NCBI GenBank assembly: GCA_016720705.1
Contig: JADKKB010000007.1
Location: 1,860,001-1,924,000, forward strand
Direction of reading: 5' to 3'
Source: Chloracidobacterium sp.
GTDB lineage: Bacteria > Acidobacteriota > Blastocatellia > Pyrinomonadales > Pyrinomonadaceae
Length of the DNA stretch: 64,000 nt
Shown here in pieces: positions 36,001-43,302 of this stretch (positions are counted from its first letter, which is position 1; each line of letters starts with the position of its first letter). The notes beneath the pieces were generated by a model. That model was not told where the DNA came from. It worked only from the letters and a program-made list of their open reading frames with translations, and searched no databases. The position numbers and the translations under genes were made by a program.

Positions 36001-36115
36001 TCTGATCTACTTTTACAACCCGAACGCAAAACTCGGCTATACCGAGGAGTTGCCGGGCATCTTCCTTCCGGGTAAGCGTAACGGATTTAGATTTACCGTC
36101 GGACGTACGTTCTAA
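33032..36115 (+). CDS. bamA: outer membrane protein assembly factor BamA (Omp85)
   Basis: 1027 residues from ATG 33032, where a signal peptide begins (MHNLRVIGLVILALAAFALPAIAG); the frame is open 30 codons further upstream but AAAGGA at 33014-33019 favours this start. Five POTRA-like repeats begin at VESVDIQGNRRLRDEDLL; the last is QFSLRRLEFTGNTFTRDRVM. The 16-strand barrel follows, ending in FRFTVGRTF with a terminal Phe, the usual BAM signal. It is longer than the E. coli protein (810), mostly through barrel loops. It inserts outer-membrane beta-barrel proteins and heads the ompH/fabZ/lpxA envelope set. Confidence 0.95.
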   Translation: MHNLRVIGLVILALAAFALPAIAGSGDPAGKSAEKKAAVQQVVESVDIQGNRRLRDEDLLYYIKTRPGDVYDPAGLERDLKELLSLNFFDKTATRVLTEEGVRGGVNVIFEVRELAIIRDLQFKGSKAIQESDILKEFREKRVGISKEAVYDPVKARNATRILREMLASKGFPNAKVTVQEDEVSATSIAVTFNIEQGNRSRIINIQFDGNEKFKDSELRNALTLVKQTGIITRFKGQDILDLRKLQYDLQKNVRAYMFSKGYFQARIGEPEVVGLGYKRTGLPLIKNLPIPVLTSMDDTLKIIVPVTEGRIFRVGELKVEGNSIFSEQQILGYVGLKKGEIADGKRLQDAVYEDLKKVYGGQGFVQYNAEFEPDFKDNPTNPNEGIVDITISIDEGKQFSLRRLEFTGNTFTRDRVMRREFLINEGDIYNQNYLEISVARLNQTQYFDPIDKEQDVEIRTDEENGNVDLIVKVKEKGRQQISFNGGVSGIGGSFFGLEYSTNNLAGRGEVLSFNVGYGNRQQTLQMTFQQPYFRNRPISVGLSVFASRYKFFGEGTYLTQNQDLLNELYNPYGQVVTDSANLFTQSTYGVTLFATAPLSELFLKKRRFTQFTRVGLNYQLSATTIADPAVNSGNDPGSIIPVIYRQPNILTSRITGTFAYDSRQPAKNGIDTLAGSQLSLSIGFAGLGGDVRTYQPSISYSKFIPMRNKKKPNPDVFAFRIMAGTIGTWALSDKVKNANSIAFVGGVPAYERFFLGSENDIRGYNSRSIGPVAPFDTYVTTRNVVLANNAFGTADTNHLIDPRTRDELVTIGQLTGAAGNNPALYSRNFRFIGGDTQMLANVEYRIPIFGPATLALFADIGSVFNLRNAGTQQINSEFLEDEKLLGGGRLTALGLINTPVLEQSFGSLLYYRGRVMTRTDFVNEFCRGNRFACPTSLSPQVQQLYLRGDVQQNSLLKVGDSAFSKLKDFKASVGAELRVQVPIVNVPFRLIYFYNPNAKLGYTEELPGIFLPGKRNGFRFTVGRTF

Positions 36116-36123
36116 CAGGCGCT

Positions 36124-36155
36124 TTATCGCAAAATTGACAACAATTTTGCGATAA
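36124..36155 (+). terminator. strong hairpin after bamA
   Basis: A perfect 14-bp stem TTATCGCAAAATTG / CAATTTTGCGATAA with loop ACAA, 8 bp after the bamA stop. A TTTTCTTTTTTT tract follows 12 nt later. A terminator or mRNA-end-stabilising hairpin. Confidence 0.7.
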
Positions 36156-36176
36156 TCTACTATTGCTTTTCTTTTT

Positions 36177-36207
36177 TTGAAACGACAAGCAACAGTTTGC
36201 GTACAAT
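36177..36207 (+). promoter_or_regulatory. candidate ompH promoter
   Basis: TTGAAA (36177-36182), 19-bp spacer, TACAAT (36202-36207), 72 bp before the ompH start and just after the bamA hairpin. Spacer is slightly long. Confidence 0.4.
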
Positions 36208-36278
36208 TGGTTTCAAATAGATGACGAAATAGCGGGGTCATTGCACCTTTCTAAGAGTTTAAGGAGTACTACATAATA

Positions 36279-36851
36279 ATGAGAAGATTCAGTTTAGCCG
36301 CCCTCAGCCTTTTATTCGCTGCGATGTTTGCGGTATCAGCAAATGCTCAGGCTGGAGCTGCGCAGACCGGTGCCGGCAAATTCGGCCTAGTCAATAGTTA
36401 CCTTTTTGCCGATGAGAAACCCGGCGGTGGCATCACCAAGTTCAAGAATGCGTTGACCGCCCTCGAAGCGGAATTCAAGCCTCTCAATGATGAGCTTAAG
36501 ACGATGCAGACCAAGTACGAAGGACTTGCTGCTGAGATCCAGAAGCTGCAGAATCTGCCGCAGGCTGACCGCAACGCTATCCAGGCCAAGGTCGACGAGG
36601 CACAGAGCATCGAGACCAATATGAAGCGTAAGCAGGAAGACGCCAAGGCACGCTATACCAAGCGTTATGATGCGGTAGTCGGCCCGGTGACGGACGACAT
36701 CCTCAAGGCGATGAATGATTACGCCAAGGCCAAGGGATATGCCGTAATTATGGACGGGCCGAAACTGCTCGAAGCTCAGATCCTGATGGGCTTTGACGAA
36801 AAGTCTGACGTCACCCTTGATTTCATCGCGTTCTACAACGCTCGTAAATAG
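36279..36851 (+). CDS. ompH: OmpH/Skp-family periplasmic chaperone
   Basis: 190 residues with a signal peptide ending in SANAQ (about residue 24), RBS AAGGAG at 36261. The central part is a charged coiled coil (ALEAEFKPLNDELKTMQTKYEGL), the tentacle of Skp, and the C-terminus GYAVIMDGPKLLEAQ is a family-like beta strand region. Holds unfolded outer-membrane proteins on their way to BamA; position directly after bamA supports this. It is flanked by hairpins on both sides, so it may form its own transcription unit. Confidence 0.9.
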   Translation: MRRFSLAALSLLFAAMFAVSANAQAGAAQTGAGKFGLVNSYLFADEKPGGGITKFKNALTALEAEFKPLNDELKTMQTKYEGLAAEIQKLQNLPQADRNAIQAKVDEAQSIETNMKRKQEDAKARYTKRYDAVVGPVTDDILKAMNDYAKAKGYAVIMDGPKLLEAQILMGFDEKSDVTLDFIAFYNARK

Positions 36852-36897
36852 CGATCCGGCCGGACTAGTGCCGGCGGCGAGTTGCTAACCAAAATGA

Positions 36898-36948
36898 CGA
36901 GTAGCCGGTAAAATGTATTTTGCCGGCTACTCGTATTTTATATTTTTG
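36898..36948 (+). terminator. strong terminator between ompH and fabZ
   Basis: A 17-bp stem (36898-36914 with 36917-36933; CGAGTAGCCGG TAAAAT pairing with ATTTTG CCGGCTACTCG) and a T-rich tail TATTTTATATTTTT. It ends only about 15 nt before the fabZ start codon. Confidence 0.85.
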
Positions 36949-36963
36949 GTATCATTTGCGAGT

Positions 36964-37413
36964 ATGACAATCCTCGATTCAGTTGCTATCCAAAAGATCC
37001 TGCCCCACCGATTCCCGTTCTTACTGGTGGATAAGATCATTGAGCTCGAGCCACGTGTGAGCATCGTCGGTATCAAGCAAGTGACATTTAACGAACCATT
37101 TTTCAGCGGACACTTTCCGGGTGCGCCGGTGATGCCGGGCGTGCTGCAGATCGAGGCTTTGGCGCAGGTCGGAGCTATCCTTGCCCTGCGTGAGTTTGAG
37201 GATCGCGAGAGCAAGATACCTTTCTTTACCGGCATCGAGGACTGCAAGTTTCGCCGCCCCGTAGTGCCTGGCGACACACTGAGACTCGAGGTCACGACGC
37301 TGCGGATCGGGTCAAAAGTACAGAAAATGCGTGGTGTCGCCACCGTTGACGGACACGTGACGGCCGAGGCGACGATCACGTCGATCATCGCTGACCGCCC
37401 CAAGGAGCAATAA
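36964..37413 (+). CDS. fabZ: 3-hydroxyacyl-ACP dehydratase FabZ
   Basis: 149 residues from ATG 36964. The open frame extends upstream to 36913, but that part would translate the terminator hairpin. Catalytic motif HFPGAPVMPGVLQIEALAQ contains the active His and Glu; HRFPFLLVDKI at the N-terminus is also typical. Dehydrates (3R)-hydroxyacyl-ACP in type II fatty acid synthesis, feeding LpxA with acyl chains. The next gene starts 1 bp after its stop. Confidence 0.96.
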   Translation: MTILDSVAIQKILPHRFPFLLVDKIIELEPRVSIVGIKQVTFNEPFFSGHFPGAPVMPGVLQIEALAQVGAILALREFEDRESKIPFFTGIEDCKFRRPVVPGDTLRLEVTTLRIGSKVQKMRGVATVDGHVTAEATITSIIADRPKEQ

Positions 37414-37414
37414 G

Positions 37415-37690
37415 ATGGAACCATACCAATTAACAACCCGCGAAGCGCTTATGTGGGTGATGCTGATAAACGCTCTCATCGGACTCGGGCTCGGGCTGAT
37501 CCCGCTGCTCTTTGGCTATTTTAATAAACAGCTTCGGTTAGGTGTGATCGGCATTATCGTAACCACGGTCGGCGGAGCCATACTCGGTATTTTTATCTCG
37601 ATACCGGCGACTATCATCTTTACGTGGCTGGTCGCCCGCAAATCTAAGTCATCGGCCGGCAAACCGGACGACGATCAACCGCAGATATGA
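37415..37690 (+). CDS. small two-helix membrane protein
   Basis: 91 residues with two hydrophobic helices (about 12-34 and 43-70) and a charged tail KSKSSAGKPDDDQPQ. AAGGAG lies 8 nt before the ATG. Not recognised as a named family. It occupies the fabZ-lpxA gap and its stop overlaps the lpxA start (ATGA), so it is co-expressed with lipid A synthesis; an accessory envelope role is inference only. Confidence 0.75.
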   Translation: MEPYQLTTREALMWVMLINALIGLGLGLIPLLFGYFNKQLRLGVIGIIVTTVGGAILGIFISIPATIIFTWLVARKSKSSAGKPDDDQPQI

Positions 37691-38466
37691 GCACATTTAT
37701 CCACGCCTCGGCGATCGTGCACCCTGATGCGGCGATCGGTGATGATTGTCATATCGGCCCGTTTTGCTCGATCGGTGCCGAGGTCAGACTCGGTGCGGGC
37801 GTGAGGCTCGATTCGCACGTCGTGATAGACGGTATCACCACGATCGGCGACGGCACGCACGTTTACCCATTTGTCTCGATCGGGCTCGGCCCGCAGGACC
37901 TCAAGTACGCCGGCGAAGCGACATCGACAGAGATCGGCCTGCGAAATCAGATACGCGAATTTGTGACCATTCATCGCGGAACTGTCGGCGGCGGCGGCGT
38001 CACGCGTATCGGTGACGACAATCTGCTGATGGCACAGGCGCACGTCGCACACGATTGTCAGGTCGGCAACAGCGTGATAATGGCTAATGCCGCCACGCTC
38101 GCGGGCCACGTCGAGATCGCCGATCGGGCAAGCGTGGGAGCTTATTCGGGTGTGCACCAGTTTTGCCGCGTCGGCTATGAGGCGTTCGTCGGCGGTTATT
38201 CGGTGGTAGTTAAGGACGCTCTGCCCTTTGCGATCATTCAGGGAAACCACGCCAAATGTTACGGCCTGAACAAGGTCGGAATGAAGCGTCGCGGATACAG
38301 CCCCGAAGTGATCGAAAGCCTCAATCACGCATTTCGCCTGCTGCTGTCGTCCAAGCTCAATACGACTCAGGCTCTCGAGCGTATCAGGGCCGAGGTCGCT
38401 GACTGCAAAGAGGTAAAGCTGCTGCTCGACTTTATCGAAGCTTCGAAACGCGGCGTCGTTAAATAG
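37687..38466 (+). CDS. lpxA: UDP-N-acetylglucosamine O-acyltransferase LpxA
   Basis: 259 residues; first step of lipid A synthesis, transferring (3R)-hydroxyacyl from ACP to UDP-GlcNAc. Left-handed beta-helix hexapeptide repeats run from residue 8 to about 180 (AIVHPDAAIGDDCHIGPF); the catalytic His is in AHVAHDCQVG. The C-terminal helical domain (GLNKVGMKRRGYSPEVIESL) is family-typical. Presence implies an LPS-bearing outer membrane. Its stop directly abuts the convergent hisIE stop, with no terminator between. Confidence 0.96.
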   Translation: MSTFIHASAIVHPDAAIGDDCHIGPFCSIGAEVRLGAGVRLDSHVVIDGITTIGDGTHVYPFVSIGLGPQDLKYAGEATSTEIGLRNQIREFVTIHRGTVGGGGVTRIGDDNLLMAQAHVAHDCQVGNSVIMANAATLAGHVEIADRASVGAYSGVHQFCRVGYEAFVGGYSVVVKDALPFAIIQGNHAKCYGLNKVGMKRRGYSPEVIESLNHAFRLLLSSKLNTTQALERIRAEVADCKEVKLLLDFIEASKRGVVK

Positions 38467-39063
38467 CTATTTGCGGCGTGTCGCGAGAACTGCCAGCACG
38501 TCGCATATCGACTCATTCTTGGCTCTGAGCAAGATCAAATAGTGAAACAACAGATCGGCAGCCTCGGACAAGAATTTGTCCCGGTCGTCGTCCTTTGCCT
38601 CGATGACGAGTTCGACGGCCTCCTCGCCGACCTTTTGGGCGATCTTGTTGATGCCTTTTGCAAAAAGGCTCGCGACATACGACCCTTCGGCGTTGGTCGC
38701 CCGGCGATCGTCGATAACGCTCTCAAGCTCTGTGATAAGGTCAAAGGGCCTCCGGATCGCATCGCCAAAGCACGTCGCTGTTCCATTGTGGCAAACCGGG
38801 CCCGACGGTATCGCCTTTATCAACAGCGTGTCCTCGTCACAATCCGGAGCGATGGAGACGACCTTGAGAAAATTGCCGCTGGTCTCGCCTTTGGTCCATA
38901 ACTGCGACCGAGAGCGTGAATAGAACGTCACCTGGCCGCTCGCCTGTGTCTTGAGCAAAGCTTCCTCATTCATAAACCCAAGCATTAAAACGGCTCCGGT
39001 TCCGGCGTCCTGGACGATCGCCGGTATCAGTCCGTCGGCGTATTTATCGTATCTAAGGTTCAT
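38467..39063 (-). CDS. hisI: bifunctional phosphoribosyl-AMP cyclohydrolase / phosphoribosyl-ATP pyrophosphatase
   Basis: 198 residues, HisIE fusion catalysing the second and third steps of histidine synthesis. The N-terminal cyclohydrolase domain has GFMNEEALLKT, SRSRSQLWTKGETSGN and DCDEDTLL, with Zn-binding Cys in CHNGTATCF. From about residue 105 the HisE domain follows (SYVASLFAKGINKIAQKVGE-EAVE). It is the last gene of the his operon; its ATG overlaps the hisF stop by ATGA. Confidence 0.95.
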   Translation of the reverse strand: MNLRYDKYADGLIPAIVQDAGTGAVLMLGFMNEEALLKTQASGQVTFYSRSRSQLWTKGETSGNFLKVVSIAPDCDEDTLLIKAIPSGPVCHNGTATCFGDAIRRPFDLITELESVIDDRRATNAEGSYVASLFAKGINKIAQKVGEEAVELVIEAKDDDRDKFLSEAADLLFHYLILLRAKNESICDVLAVLATRRK

Positions 39064-39815
39064 AATCTCACCTCTATTCCCCTCGTTGCCAGATAGTGCT
39101 TGAGGTTTGCGACCGACATCTCACCATAGTGGAAGACGCTTGCCGCCAATGCCGCATCCGCGTGCCCATACTCAAAAACGGCCGCAAAATCATCGTTATC
39201 GCCGGCCCCGCCGGAGGCGATCACGGGCACGCTCACGGCATCCGAGACAGCCCGCGTCAGTTCAATTTCAAATCCACTCTTTGTTCCGTCTGCTTTCATA
39301 GAGGTCAGCAGTATCTCGCCGGCACCGAGTTCGACCCCGCGACGAGCCCAATCGAGAACGTCGATGTCGGTGGCAACTCGGCCGCCATTTAGAAACACCT
39401 TCCAGCCCGTGTCGGTTTCCTTAGCGTCGATGGCGAGGACGATACATTGCGACCCGAAATTGGCCGCCGCGTGTGTTAAAAGGTCAGGCGATCTGACCGC
39501 TGCGGTATTTATCGATACCTTGTCAGCGCCGCATCCGAGCAGAACTCCGATATCCTCAACAGCCGAAATACCGCCGCCGACCGTAAACGGTATATTGATC
39601 TCGGACGCCACGCGGGAGATCAAGGCGGCAAAGGTCTTTCGCCGTTCATTGGTCGCCGATATGTCGAGCAGGACCAGTTCGTCCGCGCCCTCGGAGCAAT
39701 ATCGGACAGCGAGATCGACCGGATCGCCCGCGTCCCGCAATCCTATAAAATTAGTGCCCTTTACGGTTCGACCGTCCTTAACGTCGAGGCACGGTATTAT
39801 TCGTTTAGCCAACAT
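39060..39815 (-). CDS. hisF: imidazole glycerol phosphate synthase, cyclase subunit
   Basis: 251 residues from ATG 39815; an upstream in-frame ATG would add 12 residues before the invariant LAKRIIPCLDVKDGRTVKG. TIM barrel with the catalytic Asp pair in CLDV and ISLNTA-like NTAAV. With HisH it converts PRFAR and ammonia to IGP and AICAR. It overlaps hisA by 11 nt and hisI by 4 nt. Confidence 0.97.
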   Translation of the reverse strand: MLAKRIIPCLDVKDGRTVKGTNFIGLRDAGDPVDLAVRYCSEGADELVLLDISATNERRKTFAALISRVASEINIPFTVGGGISAVEDIGVLLGCGADKVSINTAAVRSPDLLTHAAANFGSQCIVLAIDAKETDTGWKVFLNGGRVATDIDVLDWARRGVELGAGEILLTSMKADGTKSGFEIELTRAVSDAVSVPVIASGGAGDNDDFAAVFEYGHADAALAASVFHYGEMSVANLKHYLATRGIEVRL

Positions 39816-40527
39816 ATCTCGATAGTTCCTCCAGTGCGATACTTCGCTCATAGATCGCCTTTCCGATGATCACGCCTTTGCAGCCGATCGCCTCGAGAGC
39901 GTCAACGTCCGCGGTGCTGGTGACTCCGCCGCTCGCGATCAGATCGATCGATGGTATCGTAGCCAAGATCTCTCGATAAAGCTCAAGCGATGGCCCGGCC
40001 AACGTACCGTCATTGGCGATGTCGGTCACAAATATACGGGTGACACCGCGGGTCGCAAACCCGGACAGAAACCCTACGATCGGCTCGTCCGTCTCTGTTT
40101 TCCAAGCGTCGATCGCGACATTGCCATTCTTTGAATCGGCACCAAGCAAGAACCTGTGAGCACCAAATTTTGTGATCCAGTCAAAAAGCAGTTCAGGATC
40201 GCGGACCGCAATACTACCGACGTTGATCACGGATGCACCCGCCTCAAATACTGCCGCCGCGTCTGTGTCCGTTCGAATGCCGCCGCCATAATCGATGACC
40301 AGTGACGTGGCTGACGCAATGCGGTCGAGCACCTGCAAATTAGCCGGTTTGCCGCTACGGGCGCCGTCGAGATCGACCATATGCAAGCGTTTCATCCCCG
40401 CATCTTCGAAGCGTTTTGCTATCTCAAGCGGGTCGGTGGAGTAAACGGTCTCGCGGGAAAAATCGCCCTGTACCAGACGCACACAACTGCCGTCGATCAA
40501 GTCCATTGCCGGTATTATTTCGATCAT
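39805..40527 (-). CDS. hisA: 1-(5-phosphoribosyl)-5-[(5-phosphoribosylamino)methylideneamino]imidazole-4-carboxamide isomerase
   Basis: 240 residues. TIM-barrel isomerase for ProFAR to PRFAR. N-terminal IEIIPAMDLIDGSCVRLVQGDF holds the catalytic Asp, and FVTDIANDGTLAGPS the second Asp region. Overlaps hisF by 11 nt and hisH by 4 nt, so it is translationally coupled on both sides. Confidence 0.96.
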   Translation of the reverse strand: MIEIIPAMDLIDGSCVRLVQGDFSRETVYSTDPLEIAKRFEDAGMKRLHMVDLDGARSGKPANLQVLDRIASATSLVIDYGGGIRTDTDAAAVFEAGASVINVGSIAVRDPELLFDWITKFGAHRFLLGADSKNGNVAIDAWKTETDEPIVGFLSGFATRGVTRIFVTDIANDGTLAGPSLELYREILATIPSIDLIASGGVTSTADVDALEAIGCKGVIIGKAIYERSIALEELSRYVG

Positions 40528-41108
40528 AGCTTTAAGAAATTCTCCAGGATGAGTGCCCCTATATCACCCGATTTCTCAGGATGAAATTGCAGCGAATGAA
40601 AATTGTCACGGCTCAGACCGGCACTGAATTGGCCACCGTATTCCGTAACCGCCGTCGTGTCCGCACCTACGCCGACGTAATACCCGTGAACAAAATATAC
40701 CCACGCACCTTCGGCGACACGGTCAAATAGCGGTGACTGCAACTGCCCGATCTGATTCCAACCGGTGTGCGGGATCTTGAGCGTGCCGTCAACAAACTTG
40801 TTGGCGCGATAAGGCAAGATGCCCAGACACGTAGTCGAATTTTCATCAGAAAATTCGCACATAAGGTGCATCCCCAGACAAATGCCCAGCACCGGCTGCG
40901 TCAACGTGCGGATAACGCCGTCGAGTTTGTGCTCACGCAGATATCGCATCGCACTCGAAGCCTCGCCGACGCCCGGAAATATCACGCGGTCCGCCTGCCT
41001 GAGCTCGTCCGTCGAGTCGGTGATCGACGACTCGACGCCGAGGCGGTGGAGGGCATTGGCAACCGAGACGGAATTGCCGGCATTGTATTTAACGATCGCG
41101 ACTTTCAT
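40524..41108 (-). CDS. hisH: imidazole glycerol phosphate synthase, glutamine amidotransferase subunit
   Basis: 194 residues. Class I glutamine amidotransferase: VIFPGVGEA, nucleophile Cys in GICLGMHLM, and the His/Glu pair in LQFHPEKSG. Supplies ammonia to HisF. Overlaps hisB and hisA by ATGA. Confidence 0.96.
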   Translation of the reverse strand: MKVAIVKYNAGNSVSVANALHRLGVESSITDSTDELRQADRVIFPGVGEASSAMRYLREHKLDGVIRTLTQPVLGICLGMHLMCEFSDENSTTCLGILPYRANKFVDGTLKIPHTGWNQIGQLQSPLFDRVAEGAWVYFVHGYYVGVGADTTAVTEYGGQFSAGLSRDNFHSLQFHPEKSGDIGALILENFLKL

Positions 41109-42208
41109 AAAACTCCTTTCGTGGTCGGCAGCGAGTTTCCCTCGCGTCGAACCGCCATCTTGATCGCCTTGGCAAACGCCTTAAAGATCGCTTCGATCTT
41201 ATGGTGTTCGTTTGTGCCGGTCGCGACGATATTGAGGTTGCACAGAGCCTTGTCGCTGAACGATTTGAAAAAATGAAAGAACATCTCGGTCGGCATCGCG
41301 CCGATCATCTCGCGTTTGAATTCGGCGTCCCAGACGATCCAGTTTCGGCCGCCGAAATCTAATGCGACCTGAGCGAGGCAATCGTCCATCGGCAGGCAAA
41401 AGCCATATCGCTCGATACCGCGCTTGCCCGCAAGTGCGAGTGCAAACGCCTCGCCGAGCGTGATCGCGACGTCCTCGATGGTGTGGTGCTCATCGATATG
41501 CAGGTCGCCCTTCGCCGAGATCGAGAGGTCTAGACCGCCGTGACGAGCAAGTTGCTCGAGCATATGGTCGAAAAATGAAATGCCGGTCGCGATCTCCGCA
41601 CGGCCGCTGCCGTCGAGGTTGAGATCGACCGTGATCTCGGTTTCGTTTGTTTTGCGCGTGTGTGTGATCCGGCGGTGCGGCATACGCAGAATGTCATAAA
41701 TATCATTCCAGTCACGTGCCGTTTTCACTGATGCATCGACATTCAGGTCCAGAGGAAAATTGGGATTCTCGATGTAGATCGCCCTTGCACCGAGATTTTT
41801 GGCGAGTTCGACGTCAGTCGGTCGGTCCCCGATGACGTAGGAGTTTGCCAGATCGTATTCCCCCGTAAGATATTTGGTCAGCATCGCGGTTCCCGGCTTC
41901 CGCGTCGGTGCATTTTGGCGCGGGAGCGTCCGGTCAACAAAGACGTCGGCGAATACGACGCCCTCATCCGCGAATGTCTGCAGCACAAAATTCTGTGCCG
42001 GATGAAACGCGGTCTCGGGGAACGAATCAGTACCGAGTCCGTCCTGATTGGTGACCATCACGATCATAAAATCTGTTTCCCTCACGATCTGAGCGAGTCT
42101 GGTAATTGCCCCGGGCAGAAATCGAAGCTTTTCGATCACGTCCACCTGAAAGTCCTCGGGTTCGCGGATCAGCGTGCCGTCACGGTCGATAAATAGAACT
42201 CTTTTCAT
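41105..42208 (-). CDS. hisB: bifunctional histidinol-phosphatase / imidazoleglycerol-phosphate dehydratase
   Basis: 367 residues. The N-terminal HAD phosphatase domain (FIDRDGTLI; TNQDGLG; GDRPTDVELA) performs histidinol-phosphate hydrolysis; the C-terminal IGPD domain (from about 175) has FFDHMLEQLARHGG, DEHHTIEDVAI and the matching second set. The fused form is the enterobacterial type but also occurs in several other phyla; it means no separate phosphatase is needed. Overlaps hisC by 4 nt. Confidence 0.96.
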   Translation of the reverse strand: MKRVLFIDRDGTLIREPEDFQVDVIEKLRFLPGAITRLAQIVRETDFMIVMVTNQDGLGTDSFPETAFHPAQNFVLQTFADEGVVFADVFVDRTLPRQNAPTRKPGTAMLTKYLTGEYDLANSYVIGDRPTDVELAKNLGARAIYIENPNFPLDLNVDASVKTARDWNDIYDILRMPHRRITHTRKTNETEITVDLNLDGSGRAEIATGISFFDHMLEQLARHGGLDLSISAKGDLHIDEHHTIEDVAITLGEAFALALAGKRGIERYGFCLPMDDCLAQVALDFGGRNWIVWDAEFKREMIGAMPTEMFFHFFKSFSDKALCNLNIVATGTNEHHKIEAIFKAFAKAIKMAVRREGNSLPTTKGVL

Positions 42209-43302
42209 ATTTTTACATCTCCGGATGCCGTAGTTGCCGGCACATTCTCCGTATTTTCGATCATTTCGAGAGTGGCGATCAGCCGATCATTCTCCGTTGC
42301 CGTGCCCACGGTGATCCGCAGGCATCCATCACAAAACTCGACGTTGCTGCGGTTGCGGACAACTATCTTTTGATCGATCAGTGCGTCGTAAACCGCATTG
42401 GCATCGGTAAATTTTGCCAAAATGAAATTAGCGGACGACGGATAGACCTTTTTAACAATTTGCAGTTTATCAAGTGCAATTTGCAGACGTTCCCGCTCCG
42501 ATATTATGTCGCCGATCCATTTCTCTATCGTCGAACGATCAGCCAATGCCCGGATCACCGCATCTTGGGCAATCTCGCTGACGTTATAGGGCGGCTTTAC
42601 GCGATTCATCAGATCGACGATCGACTGATCCGCATAGGCGAGACCCACGCGAATACCCGCCATTCCCCAGGCTTTGGAAAATGTTTGGAGCACGACGAGA
42701 TTCGGTATCCGGCCGATCTCGCCCGTGAGCGAGGCGTCACCGGCAAAATCTATGTAGGCTTCGTCAACGACAATGATCCCGTCGAAGCTCTCGGCGAGTT
42801 CGATCATTGATTCGTGCCGCATCAGATCGCCGGTCGGATTATTCGGCGAGCAGACAAAGATCAGCTTCGTCCTTTCGGTCAATGCTCGCTTGATCGCGGC
42901 GACATTGAGCTGAAAGTCATCGGTCAGGAGCACTTCGCGTACCGCAACGTCATTGATCTCTGCCGACACACGATACATCCCGTAAGTCGGCGGGCAGATT
43001 ATCACCTCATCGCGGCCCGGTTCGCAAAATACGCGAAACAGCAGATCGATCGCCTCGTCGCTGCCGTTGCCGATGAATATCTGCGACGGCAGTACCTGCT
43101 TTATCGGAGCAATGCGGGCCTTCAACGTCGTTTGAAGCGGGTCGGGATAGCGATTGTATCCGGGGCCCGCCGGCGATCCGAATGAGTTCTCGTTGGCATC
43201 GAGGAATACCTCGGCCGTGCCGACAAACTCGGAACGTGCCGATGAGTATGGCTTCAGATCTCTGATATTGCGGCGGACCAGCCGCTCTAGCTTAAATGTC
43301 AC
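42205..43302 (-). CDS. hisC: histidinol-phosphate aminotransferase
   Basis: 365 residues, PLP fold type I. NSFGSPAGPGYNRYPDP, the nucleotide-like FIGNGSDEAID, CSPNNPTGDLM and the PLP lysine in LQTFSKAWGMAGIRVG. Converts imidazole acetol phosphate to histidinol phosphate. Overlaps hisD and hisB by ATGA. Confidence 0.96.
   Translation of the reverse strand: MTFKLERLVRRNIRDLKPYSSARSEFVGTAEVFLDANENSFGSPAGPGYNRYPDPLQTTLKARIAPIKQVLPSQIFIGNGSDEAIDLLFRVFCEPGRDEVIICPPTYGMYRVSAEINDVAVREVLLTDDFQLNVAAIKRALTERTKLIFVCSPNNPTGDLMRHESMIELAESFDGIIVVDEAYIDFAGDASLTGEIGRIPNLVVLQTFSKAWGMAGIRVGLAYADQSIVDLMNRVKPPYNVSEIAQDAVIRALADRSTIEKWIGDIISERERLQIALDKLQIVKKVYPSSANFILAKFTDANAVYDALIDQKIVVRNRSNVEFCDGCLRITVGTATENDRLIATLEMIENTENVPATTASGDVKI

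Noticed and set aside
36913..36963. N-terminal extension of FabZ
   Set aside because: It would translate the stem and tail of the strong terminator; the family start is at 36964.
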